DNA of 64,000 nt from assembly GCA_036768485.1 (NCBI GenBank), contig JAVLUZ010000150.1, forward strand, positions 992,207 through 1,056,206, written 5' to 3'. The position numbers and the translations under genes are program-made. Origin of the DNA: Mermis nigrescens (taxonomy: Eukaryota > Nematoda > Enoplea > Mermithida > Mermithidae). The notes beneath the pieces were generated by a model. It did not search any database. It was not told where the DNA came from and saw only the letters and a program-made list of their open reading frames with translations. Position 1 is the stretch's first letter, and each line of letters begins with the position of its first letter. Positions 24,691 through 35,400 of this stretch are shown here, piece by piece.

Positions 24691-26734
24691 CCTGGCTTGA
24701 ATGACCTCGACTGCTTAGATGGCTGATTGTTTTTACATTGCTTGGCTGTTAGGCTGCAAACAAATATTTTGTTATTTCAGAGCTTTCAAAATTACTTGAG
24801 AGTGAATCCGTTTTATTTTTCTGATTTCTGCTTGGATTAATTATTTTTCTCCCCCTGTTTATTTCCTCAATTCTACATTATTGTTCCTCAATTTTTCTAA
24901 CCTTGAAAATTCAGCACCTGTGTTGGTATGCGGCCTTTCAGCTTTTGTAGATACATATATATAATTTTAATGACAATCTACAAGCTAGGTATGTCTTCTG
25001 AATTCAGAATGTTTAATTCACTACTTTGAGAATCTGTAAGTAACTGCTTCCGAGTCAGGTCTTTGAATTTTTCCGGGCCTATCAAGTTTTTTCTAAATTT
25101 GTTTTTAAAAATTTTTTAGTACTTACAGGAAGTTTTTGTGTCCAGAATTTTCGATTTATCAATATTTCGAGCCTTTTTAGATAAACAACTTCTCCTGAAT
25201 CGATTCCTGCAGTTTTATTCTTATGTAGACTTGGAGGTTCAGGGGGTTCAGGGCATAATGGTTAACATGACACTGGTTATTCTTGTTGGTTCTCGTGATT
25301 TCTTAGGGTTTTAAACTGCTTTTTGGCATTTAGATTTAGGTATTTTTTGCCCAGTGAGTCACTCACATATATTTTTTATAGGTTGATTCACCTTAGGCTT
25401 ACTGTATATATCAAAAACCCACCAAAAACCCGTCAAAACCCTACCAAAAACCAAAATTTCAAAATTTTAAAGTTTTGAGTTTTTGCCAACTCTAGATTAG
25501 GCCCGTATCTAGGGGCATAGGAGGGGGCACGTGGAAAAATTTGATAATTATTCTTTTATTTACCCCCTTCGCTTTCTTGGCTAAAAATCGCAAAAATTTT
25601 CGAAGCTTCGTGCCAAATTTTGCAATTATTAATTGTATCATATTTAGTCTCGACGGCGCGGTAATGTCTTTTGTTATTCACAGATTTTACGCAGAAAATT
25701 AGATGGAGGAAATGCAGAATATGAGTTCCAACAGAAATCTGTGAAAAATGGGTTAAAAACTCAAACGTGCTGAAGTCGTGAAAATAAGGCGCGAAAAACA
25801 AGTCTGATTAAAAACTGGCCATTGTTTCCCAAAATATTTTGGATTTTTCTCTAATATCTGTGTTTTCCGTGATTTAGCACTAGTTTAACGTACTTAATTT
25901 TTTCAAAGTTTTTTCGCCAAAAATAATTTTTCACGTCATTTCCGATATGATGATGTCAAATTTACTGATCGTTTCGCTTAAACAATTCTTTAAACATGAT
26001 ATGCAAATTTAAGCTGATTTTCATCCAAACGCATAGAAATCGACCTAAGTAAGATTATTATCGACCTAAGCGGGAATACCTCCCCCATGTGCTTCCGACA
26101 TAAGCAGCCTAAAATTCTACTTTATCTGAAACTAAGCCTCTAAGCTCAAGAAAAATATAAAGAGAAAACTGATTTACAGGATTAATGTGAAAACTGCTTA
26201 TTCTTAAGCACTATTGAATTGTAAAATTTGAAGCCCTTGAGCTCCTTCAATATTGCATGGATTTTCATAAAAAATTTTGCGCATCTTCTTTTCTCCTTTT
26301 CTGCAAGCTTTGTATAAAATTCAAACTTTCTAAGCTGATTTTTCCCATTTCTGACGGAACCCATATTCTGCACTTTAGCCAATTAGATTTCAGTAAGAGG
26401 CAAGAATGACAAGCTTTTTGATGATGATGATGAGTTTTGCTGATGACCTTTTTTATTTTTGGACTGAATCCAGAATACAGATTCGGCTGATTTCGTTAAA
26501 ATTTTAACGTGACGATTCAAAATTTTGGAGTGCTCATTTAATTAAATTTGCCGGGGCTCTAGGCCTTGGACTCCACGGGGGGGGGTGCTTGCGCGCGCCA
26601 CCACAGACCCCCAGCCCTAGAAGACAGGGTGTTCATTCGATTCTGGTCATAGGTATCTAAGGTATTCGGATGCAAAATTTATGAAATATGCTAAATTTTC
26701 GGTGCTGTTTTTTCTGCTTGTGGATTTATAGATA
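24691..26734. other. Gene-free stretch
   Basis: No recognised exon, RNA gene or complete element. A C/G-rich tract with GGGGGGGG lies near 26578. Short MITE-like text occurs at about 25501 (GGCCCGTATCTAGGGGC). Confidence 0.4.
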
Positions 26735-26864
26735 ACTAGCCAAGCTGCCCGGCGTTGCCCGGGCTGAACTTAGGCCTGATAGCTATATGGAATTGATATG
26801 TCTCTTGTATTTTTTATTTTTCAAGACTTTTGATATTTTTGAATATTTTTAAAAAAAACTGTTG

Positions 26865-27115
26865 GTGATAAACCATATTTTATTTTTTGGATTTTTTTTG
26901 AAATGTCTTTTGTCAACCATGTTTTTGATCAAGTCTATATTTTTGACGTTACAGAATGGTTTTGAAAATTGTTTAGCCATAATCATATTTTTGATGTTGT
27001 GGGATGTTCTAGAAATTTTTTTGATCAAAATCATATTTTTTGATGTTTTAGGATGTTTTGGAAAATTGTTTTGGTCAAACCATATTTTCGATGTTTTAAA
27101 AATTTTTTGTTTGTT
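26865..27115 (+). repeat. Degenerate minisatellite, unit about 55 bp
   Basis: Four to five diverged units share the pattern ATCATATTTTTGATGTT followed by GGATGTTTTGGAAAATTG. The 103-codon minus-strand frame over it is repetitive and not a gene. Confidence 0.7.
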
Positions 27116-27179
27116 GTAGCAAAGGGTGTCATATATCACGTGATATCTCATATCACTCATATGTTATAGCAGATGGTAT

Positions 27180-27600
27180 CTCCTATCTTATATCACTGCA
27201 TGTTATGGCACAGACAGGGTATCTATATCACACCTATCTTGTAGCACGGGGTATCTTATATCACACCTATCTTATAGCATTGCCTATCTCGTAGCACAGG
27301 GTATCTTATATCCCATCCTATCTTATAGCATTGCCTATCTTGTAGCTCGGGGTATCTTATATCACTTCCTATCTTATAGCATTGCCTATCTTGTAGCACG
27401 GGGTATCTTTTATCACGTCCTATCTTATAACATTACCTATCTTGTGGCACGGGTGTCTTTTATCACGTCCTATCTTATAGCATTGCCTATCCTGTAGCAC
27501 AGGGTATCTATCACATCCTATTGTATAGCATTGCCTATCTTGTAGCACACGGTATCTTATTTCATGTCCTATCTTATAGCATTGCCCATCTTGTAGCTCT
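27180..27600 (+). repeat. Degenerate minisatellite, unit about 51 bp
   Basis: About eight units built from two half-units, CCTATCTTATAGCATTG and CCTATCTTGTAGCACGGGG, followed by TATCTTATATCACGT. Unit length and sequence drift along the array. Confidence 0.85.
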
Positions 27601-28138
27601 GCGTAGGTTATATTGCGTCCGATCCAATGTTATAACGTATGCAGCGGCCGAAGTACCATAACCCGAAAATAGTGTAAACCGAGTTTTGTTCCATTTTTAA
27701 AATTTTGCGAAAAATCGGCCATGTCCCGAAAAATGCTATGCTTAAGCATAGGGCTGCCTCCCTTTCCACCCCTGTATAGGGTGACTGGGCGGAGTTGATC
27801 AAATTTTAATGCCGCTACGGATCCTTCCCCGGTAGGCCGACCTCAGGCCAAAACGTCAGCCCACCAACTATTATGGAGCCGGAGCCAACCCCGAACAAAC
27901 AGACATACATACATACATACATGCAAACAAACTTTCACAAATATATAGTAGATTTTTATTTTTAACAGTTTACTCATTTGACGGAATATTTGTCTTTGGA
28001 TTATTACTGGTTTGCACTTGTGCTTATTTTCGTCGAATTCCACGCGTTAAAAGCTGGTTGCTATCGGAGAAAAAAGGTTTCCCTGGTGTATTCTATAAAG
28101 GTACATAACTAATTCTTGTTATATGAACAGATAGTGTT

Positions 28139-29965
28139 CTCCATAGTTTCCCAAGGTTCAGAGTTGATGGAGGGTGAAATCCCGAAATGGGGACCAGTAA
28201 ATTAAGTGGTGTATTATTTTTAGCCGACACTATTTTTTGTACGAGCTTCTTTGTGCGTGTACAAAGATTGCCGATAAGGTTTTTGTATGAGCGAAATAAT
28301 TTTTGTAGATGTATTATGTGAATATATTTTTAAACATACGCATTTTTACATACAACCAGTGTGGGACCTGCGACCGGCATGCAGTCCTAAACAGTTCTTT
28401 TTGTACAAGGTCCCTTTGTACATATACAAAGATGGTACTCAAAAGTCTTTGTACATTTTGTACATGCAAATTTTGGTGTACTATAATATGGTACAGTAGC
28501 GATTTTAGTGTGGTAAAACAGGGTTCTTCGACCTTTGGTAGTGTATTTTAGCTAATTTCTGGGTTTCTGAATATTTGACATTTTTCCATTCTAAATGCAA
28601 ATTTCACCATTTGTAAAGATATAAAGGACAGACACTTACTAATTTCGGCAGGAAGCGCCGAAAATTTATCGGAGTTTTACACCTTTTTACAGTTTTTGTC
28701 GTCCCAAAAATCTTTTGTACATGTACAAAGACGGTCCTGAAACGTTTTTGTACATCGGGAAAAATATTTGCCGAATACAAAAAAACCGTGGTCCTAAATG
28801 TGATCATTCGGCCTGAACTTAGTTGATAATATTAGTTTGGCGCGAAGCGCCGAAATCTTTATGAGCTTCTGATGGAATTTACACATAAAACTCGACTGAG
28901 AAAGCTAAAACAACTTGTACTACAAAATCAGAAATATTACAGAAATTGTAATATGCCAATTAAATCTTGTAATATGCACCACTGCGCGTTATAAATCCAA
29001 TGCAATATGAAGATAAATTAGTCAACTTTATCTTTGAATGGCAAAAAAGTGCAAAGATATCAAATAGTATTTGTTTTTGCATAAAATTTTAAAAAGACAG
29101 TAGAAATAGATACAAAAGATAATTGATCCGCATAAAGATGCCTAGATTACACATAGATTGATTTTGGAGTGTTTAATGCCCCTGCTTGAATCTAAATATT
29201 AGCGATATTTTGAGCGAAGCGCCGATGATGTTTTGAAATTTCCTAAAAAATACTGAAAAAATATGAAAATTAGTATCACTTTGACCCAGAAAGTATTTTG
29301 ACATTGTATAAAAATGACTCCAAAATAAATGTACGAGCCGAAATCGATTTTGGGCGTGCATTTTTTGGCCATTTTTAGGTGCGTTTTCGCGATTTTCGGC
29401 CAAAAATTGGTTTTCATTCACCCCTACCCCTCCTAAAAATGGCCGGAAAGCATACGTTTAACAGAGGCTTTGGGAATTCCCACCCATTGTTGGACGTCCT
29501 CCCCACGCCTTCATCCCCAATGTCAAAATTTTGACCCACCCTCCCCCATTTTTGGCGAAAACTTGCGCTTTTTGGCAATTTTAGGTGTTTTTGCCATTTT
29601 TGACCTGAAATTGGAGTCGCTAACCCTCCTTCTTCTAAAAATGGCCAGGGACCACTAACCGAAATTTCCAGCCGTTACATGTATGCCGAGGACCCCCTCC
29701 TAAATTTTGAGCTGTTATATGCATGTTTTATAGTGATAGTTTGTCTATTTACTCTTGCTTACATTCAAAAATACTGTATCACTTCGTGAAAGTCTAATAG
29801 GTGTCATGGCCATCTAAAACTTAAGTTCAAAAAAGTTCAAAAGATTTCCACCAAAAATCGTCTAATAGTGAATCGAGTCCTGGACCCTGAAGGGGTAATT
29901 CCCCACCCCTATGGGAATGTGTGGTGTTCTTGTATTATGTTTTCGATTCAATGGACTGAGTCTAA
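28139..29965 (+). repeat. 1.8-kb repeat unit, copy 1 (inverted relative to 49.6-51.4 kb)
   Basis: This segment matches the reverse complement of 49590-51357 along its length, with scattered substitutions and small gaps. It starts near ATAGTTTCCCAAGG and GGAGGGTGAAATCCCG. It contains a family B hAT-type element at 28392-28790, two GAAGCGCC hairpin sites and a family C-like segment at about 29451-29683. The GAGGGTGAAATCCCG/GACCAGTAAAT text resembles the sequence before the TAA run at 37.5 kb, possibly a LINE 3' end. Confidence 0.8.
28392..28790 (+). mobile_element. hAT-type MITE, family B (CAGTG ends), nested
   Basis: It starts CAGTTCTTTTTGTACAAGG and ends CCGAATACAAAAAAACCGTG. A perfect 8-bp duplication, GTCCTAAA, flanks it at 28384-28391 and 28791-28798. 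Near both ends lies the block TTTGTACATRTACAAAGAYGG. Non-coding. Confidence 0.88.
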
Positions 29966-30340
29966 CAAAAATCTTGAAAATGCAAAGCATTCTGTCGGAA
30001 TAATTTTAATTTAGTTGATCTGTCCTCAGCTTTCTGCTGATTTTATGGACGAACTTCTTTATTTAGTCAACGGCTGCGATCGAAAAAATAATGTTAATAA
30101 TGATGCATTGATTTCTGATATACTCACAAAGATGCTTTGATTGAATGAATTCTGATAAAGTACATTAAGCCAGTATTTTATTATCGTCTAGCCAGTTTCA
30201 TTGCAGATTTTATTTAGTCAACTGCAGATTTTACTAAATTCACTTTAATTTCGTTCAAAATTCAATTTGTTTTGTATTGTTGTAGGAAAACATATATATT
30301 TCTCAATCAGTTAGGCAGCTTGCCCCAGAATTTCCATGCT
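29966..30340. other. Gene-free stretch
   Basis: AT-rich DNA between the 1.8-kb repeat unit and the next MITE cluster; nothing recognised. Confidence 0.4.
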
Positions 30341-31545
30341 GTGCCATGTATGTTGAGCACACATAGGTGTGGTGATTGGGGGTGCGAGTTTTACCCATAC
30401 GTGGGCAGCAAGAAAATTCTAGGGGTGTGCAAGATTTTTTGAAGGTCAAAAAATGACCTTAAAATGGTGGTATGGTGAAAAAACACCATTTTTCGACGTT
30501 TCTCATCGAGCACTATCCATTGGCATCAAAAATTGCTGAAAAAACGAAAAATAATTTTCAAAAATTGAATTCTGGGGGAGTGTATTTTGGTTTCTTGGTG
30601 GGGGGTGCATACCCCTCAAACCCTTACCCCCCACGCCCAGGTGTGGTTGATTCCCTTCCCAGAAGTTGGAACCCACTGGATTAGTGTGAACCCAGAATTC
30701 TATTTTTAGTAACATTTTTTGCAATTTTACTCATCCTGATTACACGTGGGCTTAGGGGGTATGTACCCCGCCCCAGAAGGCCGAATAACCCCCGTCTCCA
30801 AAATAGCCAAAACAATCCCCTCAGAATTCAATTTTTGAAAATTTTCTGTTTTTTGCGATTTATTTATGTTAATGCGTAGTGCTCGATGAGGAAAGTTGAA
30901 AAATGGTATTTTTTCGCCATATTATTATACCTGGGCGTGGAAGTTTAGGGGTATGCACCTCTCAGAAACCAAAATATCCTACCCCCAGAATTCAATTTTT
31001 GAAGATTATTTCTGTTTTTTTTATTTTTGATGCCGATGGATAGTGCCAGATGAGAAACGTTGAAAATGGTCTTTTTTCGCCAAACCACCATTTTTAAGGC
31101 CATTTTTTGACCTTTGTAAAAATCTTGCATCCCCCAGAACTTTGTGGCGCCCATCTATGTATGCATACCACCATTTTTAAGACCATTTTTTACCTTTAAA
31201 AAATCCTGCGCCCTTAGAATTTTGGTGCTGCCTACCTGTGATACTGACCACACGTTGGCAGGAGGGTTGGGGGTATGCATGCACCCCCAGAAGTTCGGAT
31301 ACCCCCAGAATTCAATTGAAAATTTTTCAGTTTTCCCCCCAATTTTTTGATGCCAATAAATAGCACTCGGTGAGAAACTTTGAAAAATGGTGTTTTTAGC
31401 CATATACCACCATTTTTAATACCATTTTTTGACCTTTGAAAAAGCTTGCACTCCTCCCCAGAATTTTGGTGCTGCCTACCAATGATCCTGACCATTCTCC
31501 CAGAATTTTCTTGCTGCCCACGTATGATGTTGAGGATCAATGTCC
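30341..31545. mobile_element. Cluster of nested family A MITEs upstream of the gene pair
   Basis: At least four copies or fragments in both orientations lie here: a plus copy from CATACGTGGGCAGCAAG (about 30398), a fragment near 30740, a minus copy from TATACCTGGGCGTGGAAG (about 30933-31170), and a minus copy at about 31240-31480. The 30933 copy sits at the position of the internal GTGGTATG octamer of an older copy. The cluster ends about 170 bp before the first coding ATG of the region. Confidence 0.7.
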
Positions 31546-31714
31546 TTCCCTTGGTTTCATTGATTTTAATTGTAAAACTTATCTTTTTCCTTCATATTTA
31601 GCGAGCATCATCGGTACTCGTTTGCACGTCGCCGTTTCTTTAACGTGTCTGATTACGTCGATTTACGTTTTGGTTTTCCGTCAGTAATTGCCGATAAGCT
31701 TTTCTGTATACGAT

Positions 31715-31978
31715 ATGGTTCAAAATAAAGTCAAGCATAAAGTAAAACTTCCCGAAGGTGTTAAAAAGAGCGGAAAAATTACGAAAAAATCCAAGCAGCA
31801 ACTGCAGTCGGATAAAATTCGGCCCAAAAAGGGTCAGCATTTGCACATCAAGCCTAAAAATGCCCAAAAAGCCCATTCGTTCAACGTTCAAAAACAGATC
31901 ACGAAATCAATCAACGCCGAAAACGAAAGTTTGTTGATGCAAAGTAGCAGTTCGATAGCCGGGCCAAGCCGAAAATAA
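31715..31978 (+). CDS. Small basic protein, UPF0390 / Leydig-cell-tumour 10 kDa-like
   Basis: A single-exon frame of 87 codons ends at TAA 31976-31978. I place the start at ATG 31715. It begins MVQNKVKHKVKLP, is very rich in lysine and has no membrane segment. The order of conserved features fits UPF0390 (human C19orf53): a basic N-terminus, a KKGQHLHIKPKNA segment like the family's GGRVIAPKKA, then an amphipathic QKQITKSINAENE helix before a run of serines. The family's molecular role is poorly defined; I infer a nuclear or nucleolar protein from composition only. The start of the next gene, AIP, lies only 119 bases beyond the stop. AATAAA at 32042-32047 could be its polyadenylation signal. 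TTTTCCGTCAG just upstream (31676-31685) could be a 3' splice site of a 5'-UTR intron. Confidence 0.7.
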   Translation: MVQNKVKHKVKLPEGVKKSGKITKKSKQQLQSDKIRPKKGQHLHIKPKNAQKAHSFNVQKQITKSINAENESLLMQSSSSIAGPSRK

Positions 31979-32041
31979 AAAATATCGAATTTTATATTTT
32001 CACTTTATTGACCTATTTTTGTGCTATTGGCTTATTTGTTT

Positions 32042-32047
32042 AATAAA
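32042..32047 (+). terminator. Candidate polyadenylation signal AATAAA
   Basis: Canonical hexamer 63 bases after the stop of the small basic protein and 50 bases before the AIP start codon. Placement suits 3'-end formation of the first gene, or the two genes may be transcribed very close together. Confidence 0.4.
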
Positions 32048-32097
32048 GGTTTGACATTACATAAATATCGATTTTTCGCATCCACTCTGATTCCAAT

Positions 32098-32467
32098 ATG
32101 GCGGATTATTTGTCAACGAAACGCATCGTTTACGCGGGAAAAGGGGACCTTTTTGATATTAACGACGGCTACAAAGCGTTTTTTCATTATCGAGTCGAAA
32201 CTTTGCCCGATGATAAGCAAGTCGACCGCGTTTGCATAGACGACAGTAAGCTACCGTATCCCAAGGGATACGGTAAGCAAATGGAGTTGATTTTTGGCAA
32301 GAAATTTCGCTTGCCCGTTTGGGAGATTTGTCTGAAATCGATGCGCGTCGACGAAGTGGCGAGTTTCGTCCTGCCCGTTCGCGAATTGATGGACTATCCT
32401 TTCGTTTCGAAGCAACTGAGGGATATATCGAAAAAGAACATAATGAAAGATCGTAGTTCGGATCACG
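32098..32467 (+). CDS. AIP: AIP exon 1 (FKBP-like domain)
   Basis: Starts at ATG 32098 in AATATGG context and runs 123 codons plus one base. The 5' splice site is CACG|GTAAGAAG at 32468. Phase 1 joins to AT at the start of exon 2 to restore GAT (Asp). The 5' UTR between the previous gene and this ATG is under 120 bases. Confidence 0.9.
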
Positions 32468-35400
32468 GTAAGAAGATTGCACTTAAACACGAGCGAAATT
32501 CAGCAGGAATCCACAAGTTTTCTTGTGCTAAAATGCCAAAAAAAATTATGTGCAAAAGGTGTTTTTTAGGTTTTAAGCATACCTGCGGGTTTGGGGGTAT
32601 GCTCACCCCCGAGAAACCAAAATACCCCCCAGAAACCAAAAGACCCCCTAGAATTCAATTTTTGAATTTTTTGTTTTTTTTTCGCAATTTTTTGATGCCA
32701 ATGGATAGTGCTCGTTGAGAAACGTTGAAAAATGGTGTTTTTTCGCCATACCACCATTTTTAAGGCCATTTTGTAACCTTTGAAAAAATCTTGCACCTCC
32801 CCCAGAGCTTTGGTGCCGCCCACCTATGGTTTTAAGTCCAGCATTGTACTATCCAGTGTCCATTGGCATTAAAAAAATTGTAAAATGTAGAAGTCAAAAG
32901 CAGAATTTCAGGGAGCTCCAGACAAGTAAACAAATTTTCTGTGGCGTCTGGTAGCTTCTTGTCTTTTTTCCTGATTCTTTATATGGCGCTTTGAGGTACC
33001 GTCGTTCGTATTTTCCTGTTTCACCTTTTTTCACTAAATATAATTTCATTTTGCATTTAAGCGTTTTGATTTTTTTATATTTCTAGTCGCTTTTGAAAAA
33101 TCGCGTTTTTTTAAACGTAACTAAAAGTGCTCGATTTTTAAGACGAAAATGTCGAATTCTAGACAAGGTTGCAAAAAGGACGGTCAAAATTTTCGCAGGT
33201 CTTTCTTGCTGCTTCGAACACGTTTTAATTGTCGCTACATTCTTGAAATAAGAACTCACATAGAGCTGAGCTGAAAAGCGAAACTTATAAATGCATGGTT
33301 CGCCTTAATCTTAAGTGAAATTTTAAATGCACTTGGTTAACACATTGTCGACCGATTTTAACATATATGCAACAGGAGGGGGATCCTCCAACCAAAATCG
33401 CTCTATCCACACCCCAAAGGCTGAGACTATCTTCTTCCCCGACTTTTCGGCAAAAATTCGCGCTTTTTTTAGACCACGTCTTGATATTTGTTCGGTCGAA
33501 AATACAAGGTTCATATACCCTACCCCGTTCCAGAATTTTTTGACCGTTGATGTGCGCTTAGGTGGGCAGTACTAAATTCTAGGGGGTGTGCAAGATTTTA
33601 TAGAGGTCCAAAAATGGTCTTAAAAATGGTGGTATGGCGGAACCATTTTTCAACGTTTCTCATCGAGTTTTATCCATTGGCATCAAAAAATTGTGAAAAA
33701 AACCAAGAAAATGTCAAAAATTGAATTCTGGGAGGGGGTATTTTGTTTTTGGGGGTAGTTCTTCTGGGGGTTGCGTACCATAGGTGGGTGCCACCAAAGT
33801 TCTGGGGGGTTGCAAGATTTTTTCAAAGGTCAAACAATGGCCTTAAAAATGGTGGTGTGGCGAAAAAACACCCTTTTTAACGTTTCTCATCGAGCACTAT
33901 CCATTGGCATCAAAAATTGTGGTAGTTACCACGCCCACGTGTGGTAGTTACTATAGTCGACATTACGCAGGATGTTTTCACAACATATCAGAATGTTTCT
34001 GGCGACAGTCGACTTTTGATCTGAATAAAAATAAAAAATCATTTTTTTTGAAATAATTGAAACTAACTTTTGGTCGTAAGAGTAGGTATCTCAATTTTTG
34101 GTTCAAATAGCTTGTTTAGGCAGATATATACAGATTTTCATCTGTATATCGTATATTTTTGTATTAAGCGAAAAATTTTTGGCCGATACAAAGGGGTTTG
34201 ATTTTCTTAGATTAAAGTAGTACCTTCGTTAGAAATGAAATAATAATATTTGGTAATTACGTTCTTAAAAAGCTGTGAATGGCGTTTTGAAAGATTAAAG
34301 TGTCAAATTTTATCGTCGCTTCTCATCGAATTAATAAATTTTAATGTCTTGTGATATCTGGTGCTCCAGAGAGGTGCTCGGAAGCCCTGAAATGGTTCGA
34401 AACAATACTCGATCTGAGAGGTTTCGGTTTCACCCCCTTAGAAATCCATAAATATTTTCTTTCCTCTAGAATTTTCTTTGTCAAAAAATGTTCTTGAATG
34501 AGAGAATGACTTCAGAAATGACAAAAAATGGTCTTTTTGATATATCAATCGTTTTAAGTCAAAAAAGGCATTTTAGAGCAAATTTTTTGTTTCGCTTTTC
34601 GAAAATCCCCATTTCTTCATACATATTTGCTCGGAATGCAGTGTTTTTTTTGTACATAGGTCCGTTTGTACATGTACAAAGATGGTCCCCAAAAGTCTTT
34701 GTACATTTTGTACATGCAAATTTTTGTGTACTGTAATATGGTACAGTAGTGATTTTGGTGTGGTAAAACAGGGTTTTTCGACCTTTGGTAGTGTATTTTA
34801 GCTAATTTATGGGTCTCTAAGGGCAAGAATCACTAAGAATCGTCTTAAAACGGCGCGAAGCGCCGAAAAATTTGACTTTGACATTTTTCCTTTTGAATTC
34901 GATTTCTGCCATTATAAAGATATATACATAGAACACACAATTACTCATTTCGGCGCGAAGCGCCGGAAATTTCTGCGAATTTCAGGCTGTTTTTGCAATT
35001 TTTGTTATCCCAAAAATCTTCGCACATGCACAAAGACGGTCCCGAAAAGTCTTTGTACATGAGGAAAAATTTGCCGAATACAAAAAAAACACTGTCGGAA
35101 TGTGCAGATTTTACTTGTTTTATGATGTTATACTACGTTGCAACCACACTTGGGCATGGAAGGTATGCACCATACGTGGGCAGCAAGAAAATTCTGGGGG
35201 GGTGCAAGATTTTTCAAAAGGTCAAAAAATTGCCTTAAAAATTGTGGTATGGCGAAAAAACACTATTTTTCGACGATTCTCATCGAGTACCATCCATTGG
35301 CATCAAAAAAGTGCGAAAAAACAAACAAAAGTTACATTGAATTCTGTAGGGTATTTCGGTTTTGAGGTGGTATTTTGGTTTCTCGGGGGGGGGTGCATAA

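Larger units (their letters stand above)
26735..27957 (+). repeat. Dispersed repeat with GCCCGGCGTTGCCCGGG head and ACAAACAGACATAC tail
   Basis: The head AAGCTGCCCGGCGTTGCCC (26752) and the tail GGAGCCAACCCCGAACAAAC, CATACATACATAC and AACTTTCACAAATATATAGT are the two ends of a repeat type seen in many invertebrate genomes. I know the motif but not a secure class for it. Between the ends are two internal tandem arrays, at 26865-27115 and 27180-27600. Confidence 0.6.

Noticed and set aside
27180..27600. CRISPR-like array
   Set aside because: Units are contiguous and drifting with no unique spacers; this is a minisatellite in an animal genome.
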